The notes under the pieces: model-generated
The model's database searches: none
What the model saw: only the letters and a program-made list of their open reading frames with translations
Told to the model about the DNA's origin: nothing
Part shown: positions 5,263 to 8,602 of the stretch, piece by piece
Position numbering within the stretch: position 1 is the first letter of the stretch
How the letters are laid out: every line of letters begins with the position of its first letter
Made by a program: the position numbers and the translations under genes
Assembly (NCBI GenBank): GCA_030612185.1
Contig: JAUWOI010000164.1
Span: forward strand, 1 to 8,602
DNA length: 8,602 nt
Direction of reading: 5' to 3'
From: Anaerolineae bacterium
Lineage (GTDB): Bacteria > Chloroflexota > Anaerolineae > B4-G1

Positions 5263-5505
5263 TCACACTACTTGAAACGATAGTCCTAGCGGCTGAAAGG
5301 CTGCCGTCTGCTGGCGCTCCAGTTTGGCCCTGATCTCTTCAAACCGCCTGACAGTCTCCTGCGAATACAGGCGCTCCCCACAATGAAGGCAAACCTCAGC
5401 GCGCACCTTCAAGACAGCCGTGTGAATCCCCCCACGCAAGAGTTTTTCGACCTCTTTCTCCACCAACTCGCCACCGCAAACCGGGCACTTCTCAAATGGC
5501 ATCAT
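5263..5505 (-). CDS. YgiT-type zinc finger protein
   Basis: Taken from ATG 5505, the product has 80 residues. It has two CxxC pairs, CPVCGG (Cys7, Cys10) and CLHCGE (Cys39, Cys42), which bind zinc as in the N-terminal domain of the MqsA/YgiT antitoxin. A charged helix, ETVRRFEEIRAKLERQQ, follows. Unlike MqsA it lacks the C-terminal helix-turn-helix. Short YgiT-type proteins are usually the second gene of a pair with an MqsR-like or DUF4258 toxin; here the gene upstream is nadD and no toxin is visible, so it appears solitary. A GTG at 5538 would add 11 residues. I prefer ATG 5505/5502 because the family begins just before the first CxxC and AAGAAG lies upstream. It has its own promoter at 5571-5599. 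Confidence 0.85.
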   Translation of the reverse strand: MMPFEKCPVCGGELVEKEVEKLLRGGIHTAVLKVRAEVCLHCGERLYSQETVRRFEEIRAKLERQQTAAFQPLGLSFQVV

Positions 5506-5537
5506 TGCTATCTTCTTCTTTCCCGCCAATTGATCCA

Positions 5538-5564
5538 CAGGCCGGGATCAGGCCGGTACAGGCC
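5538..5564. promoter_or_regulatory. Triple CAGGCC direct repeat in the ygiT-type leader
   Basis: CAGGCC occurs at 5538, 5549 and 5559, i.e. at 11- and 10-bp steps, so all copies face the same side of the helix. TGATCC/GGATCA (5531-5536/5545-5550) overlaps as an inverted repeat. The block begins about where transcription from the promoter at 5571-5599 would start, a natural site for a repressor. No experimental link is known to me. Confidence 0.35.
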
Positions 5565-5570
5565 TATGAA

Positions 5571-5599
5571 ATTATAGCATACCTACCTTGTCCCGGCAA
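5571..5599 (-). promoter_or_regulatory. Extended -10 promoter for the YgiT-type gene
   Basis: On the - strand TTGCCG (5594-5599), a 17-bp spacer and a perfect TATAAT (5571-5576) preceded by TGC form a strong sigma-70-like promoter with an extended -10. The -35 lies in the last codons of nadD. The predicted start near 5564 leaves about a 60-nt leader, so the gene can be expressed apart from the obgE-nadD operon. Confidence 0.6.
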
Positions 5600-6227
5600 C
5601 GCGCGCTTCGTAGAGCCGAAACTCGCGGATATAGGCTTCGACCGGTGGCGGAACCAGATAGCGCAGCGGCAACCCTTCGCGCACGCGCCGCCGCAGGTCG
5701 GAGGCGGCGATGTCCAGGCACGGCACGTCGAGCCAGACCAGCCGCTCGCGCACATGCGGTATGGCCCGCCCCAGCGTCGCCAGGTCCGGTTCGCGGCCGG
5801 GACGTCGCATCACCGCCAGCCGAGCCTGTCGCACAATACCAGCCGGGTCGCGCCAGGTGGGGAACTCGGCCAGACTGTCTCCCCCCATCAGGAAGAACAA
5901 TCCCGCTTCCGGGTACTTCCGCCGCAACAGGGCCAGCATCTCGACCGTGTAGTGCGGGCCGGGACGGTCCAGGTCCACGCGGGAAAGGGCGAAGGCGGGG
6001 TTGTCGGCGATAGCCGCCTCCACCATCGCCACGCGGTGGTGAGCCGGCGTGATCGGCCAGTCGGGCTTGTGGGGCGGCTGCCCGGCCGGGACGAAGAGGA
6101 CGCAATCGAGCCGACTCTGCACGCGGGCGGTCTCGGCCAGCGCCAGGTGCCCGTAGTGCGGTGGGTCGAACGTGCCGCCCAGGACGCCCAGACGGAGGCA
6201 CGGGGCTGAACTTGTTTCACTCCGCAT
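5583..6227 (-). CDS. nadD: Nicotinate-nucleotide adenylyltransferase
   Basis: This 214-residue cytosolic enzyme joins nicotinate mononucleotide and ATP to make deamido-NAD, a late step of NAD synthesis. The nucleotidyltransferase signature GGTFDPPHYGHL lies at residues 17-28 with the HxGH motif at 24-27. PPHKP (51-55), GGDSLAEFPTW (115-125) and the C-terminal IAASDLRRR (173-181; the ISSTxxR-type ATP site) followed by LRYLVPPPVEAYI are all present, and length matches the family. The start ATG 6227 lies inside the end of the GNAT gene, an 11-bp overlap, indicating translational coupling; only a weak AAGAG precedes it. obgE and nadD are neighbours in many bacteria, so an operon is expected. No defects are seen. 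Confidence 0.97.
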   Translation of the reverse strand: MRSETSSAPCLRLGVLGGTFDPPHYGHLALAETARVQSRLDCVLFVPAGQPPHKPDWPITPAHHRVAMVEAAIADNPAFALSRVDLDRPGPHYTVEMLALLRRKYPEAGLFFLMGGDSLAEFPTWRDPAGIVRQARLAVMRRPGREPDLATLGRAIPHVRERLVWLDVPCLDIAASDLRRRVREGLPLRYLVPPPVEAYIREFRLYEARVAGTR

Positions 6228-6867
6228 CGTCTCTTGCTGACAGCGGTTTCACCATATACAGCCAAGCGCGAATGCCAAACAGACGCTCAGCCAGCCACTC
6301 CTCAATCCGTTTCTCCAGCCGGAAGCCGAAACGCTCGTAAAGATGTCGGGCGCGGTTGGAAACCACCACGTGCAGGGACAAACTCTCCTTGCCATGTGCC
6401 TGCGCCCATCCTTCGGCGCTCTCCAGAAGTCTCCAGCCGATGCCCCGGCCGCGAAAATCGGCGGCCACGGCAACGTCACTGACGTAGGCCGTGTCCTCGC
6501 CCTCGCTCCCAATAGAGTCTTCGTGCAGCAGCGCCAACCCGAGGGCGGCCCGCAACGTGTACAGGGGACCGACTCCCCGCAGCATGATCCGGAGTTGCCC
6601 CCAGAGATCACGCAGCCTCTCACGCCGCCCCGACAAGTTGAGCGCGCCGACCACCCGCCCGTCCATCTGGGCCACGAACAACGTACACAGTCCCCGCTCA
6701 AGCCTCAGCCGCTCTATCTGCGCTATGACGCCAGGAGCACGGCCAATCCGCTGACCAAAGACAACACCGAACTTGTGGCTGAAGCCCTCGACCAGGACCT
6801 CACCCACGCGGGGCATATCCTCGACCGTGGCCAGACGTACCACGACCGCCGGTTCGCTATTCGCCAT
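6217..6867 (-). CDS. GNAT-family N-acetyltransferase
   Basis: The 216-residue protein is a predicted acetyl-CoA-dependent acetyltransferase. Motif A, the acetyl-CoA pyrophosphate loop, is RGRGIG at residues 139-144 after the strand YVSDVAVAADF. Motif B follows as SLHVVVSNRARHLYERFGF (164-182), with the usual Asn171 and Tyr177. The N-terminal RLATVEDMPRVGEVL is the common GNAT entry. Between them, about residues 80-120, is a longer insert with LRDLWGQLRIMLRGVGPLY, as in GNATs acting on metabolites or peptides; the substrate is unknown. It sits between obgE and nadD and overlaps nadD. The start is uncertain: ATG 6867 falls within a 7-bp tandem repeat and has no Shine-Dalgarno sequence nearby; the nearest, GGGAGGAG, is about 42 nt upstream at the end of obgE. 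The first five codons come from the repeat. A GTG in VVVRLA would be an alternative. Confidence 0.92.
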   Translation of the reverse strand: MANSEPAVVVRLATVEDMPRVGEVLVEGFSHKFGVVFGQRIGRAPGVIAQIERLRLERGLCTLFVAQMDGRVVGALNLSGRRERLRDLWGQLRIMLRGVGPLYTLRAALGLALLHEDSIGSEGEDTAYVSDVAVAADFRGRGIGWRLLESAEGWAQAHGKESLSLHVVVSNRARHLYERFGFRLEKRIEEWLAERLFGIRAWLYMVKPLSARDDAE

Positions 6868-6908
6868 TCGCTATTCGCTATTCACCATTCGCTATTCGCT
6901 ATTCGTTA
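6853..6908. repeat. 7-bp tandem repeat, 8 units (TTCGCTA)
   Basis: Eight head-to-tail heptamers fill 6853-6908: TTCGCTA at 6853, 6867, 6874, 6888 and 6895, TTCGCCA at 6860, TTCACCA at 6881, and TTCGTTA at 6902. The obgE stop codon (6906-6908) is in the last unit and the GNAT ATG (6865-6867) is created by the TTCGCCA variant. On the - strand the regular unit gives TAG every 21 nt in each frame, so the array is not translated through. Because 7 is not a multiple of 3, copy-number change alters frame and spacing at this operon junction. Confidence 0.9.
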
Positions 6909-8168
6909 CTCCTCCCACACCAGTTCCGCCTCGCCAATCCGGACGGTATCCCCCGGCTGCACGCCCGCCTCCTCCAGCGCCTTCGCGATCCCCATCCGCT
7001 CCAGCGTTCGCTGGAAACGGCGCACCGCCTCGTCCAGGTTCCACACCGTCATCGCCGCCATCCGCTCCACCCGCACGCCACGCACCCGCCACCCATCCTC
7101 CTCCCGCTCAACGGTGAACGTCTCCTCGTCCACGCCGGGCCGAAAGACGGGCAACTCCCACGCCGGGGCCTCCTCCGGCAGTTCGGCCAGCATCTGCGCG
7201 GCGCGGTAGAGCAACTCCCGCGTGCCCTCCCTCGCCAGCGCGGAGACCGCCATAGCCGCCGGATAGCCCAACGCTTCGAGCGCTGCCTGCACCTCCGGCC
7301 AGCGCGCCCGCACCTCCGGCATGTCCATCTTGTTGAGGGTCACCAGTTGAGGTTTCCGCGCCAGGTCGTGGCCGAAAGCCGCCAGTTCCCCGTTGATGGC
7401 GACAAAATCCGCCAGCGGGTCGGCAGAGAGGCCATCGATGAGGTGAATCAACACACGGGTGCGCTCAATGTGGCGCAGGAACTCGTGTCCCAGCCCCTTC
7501 CCCTCCGACGCCCCCTCGATCAGGCCGGGGATGTCGGCCAGGACAAATTCCGTCTGGTCATCGAGCACGACGACACCCAGGTTGGGTTGGAGGGTGGTGA
7601 AGGGATAAGGCGCGATTTTGGGGCGCGCAGCAGTCACCGCCGCCAGAAGCGTGGACTTGCCCGCGTTGGGCACTCCCACCAGGCCCACGTCGGCCAGCAA
7701 CTTCAGTTCCAGCCGCAGCCAGCGCTCCTCGCCGGGCTCGCCGTGCTCGGCGATGCGGGGAGCCTGGTTAGTGGAAGTAGCAAATCTGGCATTTCCTTTC
7801 CCCCCGCGCCCACCTCGCGCCACGGCCAACTCCTGGCCCTGTTCGGTCAGGTCGCCCAGCAACTCACCGCTATCGGCGTCGTACACGACGGTGCCGCACG
7901 GCACCGGGACGCGCAAGTGTGCGCCAAACGCACCGTGCTGATCCTTACCCCGCCCGTGACCGCCGCGCTCGGCCTTGAAGTGACGCCTCCTGCTGAAGCG
8001 ATAGAGCGTGTTGAGGTGACGGTCCACGCAGAGCAGGACGTTGCCCCCCCTGCCGCCGTCGCCGCCAGCCGGCCCGCCATAGGGGACGTACTTCTCGCGC
8101 CGGAAAGCGACACAGCCGTCGCCACCGCCGCCCGCCTTGACATAGATTTTGGCTTCATCGTAGAACAT
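6906..8168 (-). CDS. obgE: GTPase Obg (CgtA), ribosome assembly factor
   Basis: This 420-residue essential-type GTPase acts in late 50S subunit assembly and stress control. The glycine-rich Obg domain is at about 1-155 ([20 protein letters not shown] and [13 protein letters not shown]). The G domain has P-loop GVPNAGKST (165-173), switch [21 protein letters not shown] (212-221), NKMD (279-282) and SA (309-310). A C-terminal OCT domain follows (about 335-415; [16 protein letters not shown]). I take ATG 8168 because the family begins MFxDxAKIxVKAGxGGDG. An ATG at 8189 would add seven unrelated residues and lies inside the apparent promoter. No Shine-Dalgarno sequence precedes 8168. It is the first gene of the obgE-GNAT-nadD block and is complete. 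Confidence 0.97.
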   Translation of the reverse strand: MFYDEAKIYVKAGGGGDGCVAFRREKYVPYGGPAGGDGGRGGNVLLCVDRHLNTLYRFSRRRHFKAERGGHGRGKDQHGAFGAHLRVPVPCGTVVYDADSGELLGDLTEQGQELAVARGGRGGKGNARFATSTNQAPRIAEHGEPGEERWLRLELKLLADVGLVGVPNAGKSTLLAAVTAARPKIAPYPFTTLQPNLGVVVLDDQTEFVLADIPGLIEGASEGKGLGHEFLRHIERTRVLIHLIDGLSADPLADFVAINGELAAFGHDLARKPQLVTLNKMDMPEVRARWPEVQAALEALGYPAAMAVSALAREGTRELLYRAAQMLAELPEEAPAWELPVFRPGVDEETFTVEREEDGWRVRGVRVERMAAMTVWNLDEAVRRFQRTLERMGIAKALEEAGVQPGDTVRIGEAELVWEE

Positions 8169-8177
8169 AGTGGGGGA

Positions 8178-8205
8178 AGGATACCGCATATTGGAGGGAT
8201 GTCAA
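8178..8205 (-). promoter_or_regulatory. Promoter of obgE, probably leaderless
   Basis: On the - strand a perfect TTGACA (8200-8205), a 16-bp spacer and TATCCT (8178-8183) form a sigma-70-like promoter. The first base of the obgE ATG is only 10 nt past the -10 box, so the transcript would have about 2-4 untranslated bases. That agrees with the lack of a Shine-Dalgarno site and argues against the upstream ATG at 8189. Confidence 0.5.
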
Positions 8206-8267
8206 GAGGAGAAGGGAGTAAATGAGAAAATGAGGAACGAGTATATGATGGATGAGTCCAAACGCAT

Positions 8268-8296
8268 TTGCCCCGTGCCGACAGGTGTGATAAGAT
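8268..8296 (+). promoter_or_regulatory. Candidate promoter of the last + strand gene
   Basis: TTGCCC (8268-8273), a 17-bp spacer and TAAGAT (8291-8296) each match the sigma-70 consensus at four of six positions. A start near 8303 would give a leader of about 255 nt that contains both hairpin repeats. The match is moderate. 8190-8267 holds only the obgE upstream region and nothing else I can name. Confidence 0.35.
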
Positions 8297-8312
8297 ACGT
8301 CCAGTTGATACC

Positions 8313-8407
8313 GCAGGAGCCTTTTTATGGGTAGCAGGCCAATCGCATTGGCCGTCTGGGGCCGGAAAACGCCCAACGCGGTTGGGCTCCTACCCTCTTC
8401 CGAGAAA
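8313..8407 (+). repeat. Structured 95-bp direct repeat, copy A
   Basis: About 89 of 95 positions match copy B, 126 bp downstream. The repeat contains two tight hairpins with 3-nt loops, GGCCAAT-cgc-ATTGGCC (8337-8353) and GCCCAAC-gcg-GTTGGGC (8371-8387), enclosed by a closing stem GGGTAG (8329-8334)/CTACCC (8390-8395). The whole forms a three-way-junction shape. Its 3' end TTCCGAGAAAGC (8398-8409) pairs perfectly with GCTTTCTCGGAA (8421-8432). Reading frames through it carry no recognisable protein. Confidence 0.8.
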
Positions 8408-8438
8408 GCTCGTTCGTTGGGCTTTCTCGGAAAGTCCG

Positions 8439-8533
8439 GCAGGTGCGTTTTTGTGGGTAGCAGGCCTATCGCATTGGCCGTCTGGGGCCGGAAAACGCCC
8501 AACGCGGTTGGGCTCCTGCCCTTTTCCGAGAAA
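8439..8533 (+). repeat. Structured 95-bp direct repeat, copy B
   Basis: It has the same organisation as copy A: hairpins at 8463-8479 (one pair lost, A to T at 8467) and 8497-8513, and closing stem GGGTAG (8455-8460)/CTGCCC (8516-8521). The A-to-G change at 8518 turns an A-T pair into G-U, so the stem is kept in RNA. Its 3' end TTTCCGAGAAA (8523-8533) can pair with 8423-8433. It ends 12 nt before the Shine-Dalgarno sequence of the next gene. Confidence 0.8.
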
Positions 8534-8558
8534 TCTCCGTGTATGAAAGGAGGGAATC

Positions 8559-8602
8559 ATGTCTGACCGGGAGTATCACGGGAAAGAGGAAGAGAAAGAA
8601 GA
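8559..8602 (+). CDS. 5' end of a gene for a highly charged protein, cut by the window edge
   Basis: ATG 8559 follows AAAGGAGG (8546-8553) at a 5-nt spacing, a strong ribosome binding site. The 14 visible codons read MSDREYHGKEEEKE, extremely rich in Glu and Lys. I recall short, very charged hypothetical proteins starting in a similar way in Chloroflexota genomes, but too little is visible to name a family. The reading frame is open to the end of the window. It is transcribed away from obgE and preceded by the long hairpin-repeat leader. Confidence 0.6.
   Translation, partial: MSDREYHGKEEEKE

Noticed and set aside
5502..5538. Longer YgiT-type protein from GTG 5538
   Set aside because: The extra 11 residues are not typical of the family and the region overlaps the CAGGCC repeats near the transcription start; it cannot be fully excluded.
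7347..8225. A 292-codon + strand ORF opposite obgE
   Set aside because: It is the antisense of a clearly conserved GTPase gene, with GC-rich frame openness and no family features.
8268..8566. Overlapping ORFs on both strands through the hairpin repeats (up to 115 codons)
   Set aside because: All frames simply reflect the duplicated palindromes (PNAVGLLP-like on one strand, NAIGLLP-like on the other), with no ribosome binding site and no recognisable protein.

Overview
The window looks like a piece of a GC-rich, repeat-laden bacterial chromosome. The gene mix suggests Chloroflexota, probably Anaerolineae-like: an obgE/nadD pair, solo HicB-type and YgiT-type small proteins, a pentapeptide-repeat protein, a plasmid-type FxLG protein, and many small palindromic intergenic repeats. 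That assignment is inference from memory of similar genomes and was not tested by any search.

Layout. Positions 1-543 are almost entirely remnants and repeats: the right arm of an inverted-repeat element, a short broken ORF, a small palindromic element, and a 171-bp MITE-like element with perfect 16-bp ends. From 589 to 2866 four genes run on the + strand: a 30-unit pentapeptide-repeat protein, a small conserved protein with a VATPGA/ITEADRS signature, a 77-aa helical hypothetical protein, and an EamA/DMT transporter coupled to it. A 145-bp hairpin-rich element (1514-1658) divides them. From 2891 to 4663 (- strand) lies a lipoprotein with two fused solute-binding domains. Its first 23 codons are supplied by a second copy of the palindromic element.

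From 4726 to 4837 there is an array of four 18-20 nt palindromes at about 31-nt pitch. It abuts a HicB antitoxin gene whose overlapping HicA toxin gene stops after about 31 residues, inside the array. A lone YgiT-type zinc-finger gene with a good promoter follows. The - strand housekeeping block obgE - GNAT acetyltransferase - nadD occupies 5583-8168. It reads as one operon, with a 7-bp tandem repeat covering the obgE/GNAT junction and an 11-bp overlap between GNAT and nadD.

Divergently from obgE, 8268-8558 looks like a promoter followed by a long leader. The leader holds two 95-bp copies of a multi-hairpin repeat and leads into a partial + strand gene at the window edge.

The most unusual content is non-coding: at least five different families of structured repeats, several of which have changed neighbouring genes. 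They provide a new N-terminus for the lipoprotein, truncate hicA, separate a ribosome binding site from a start codon, and form a leader with two mutually exclusive pairings.
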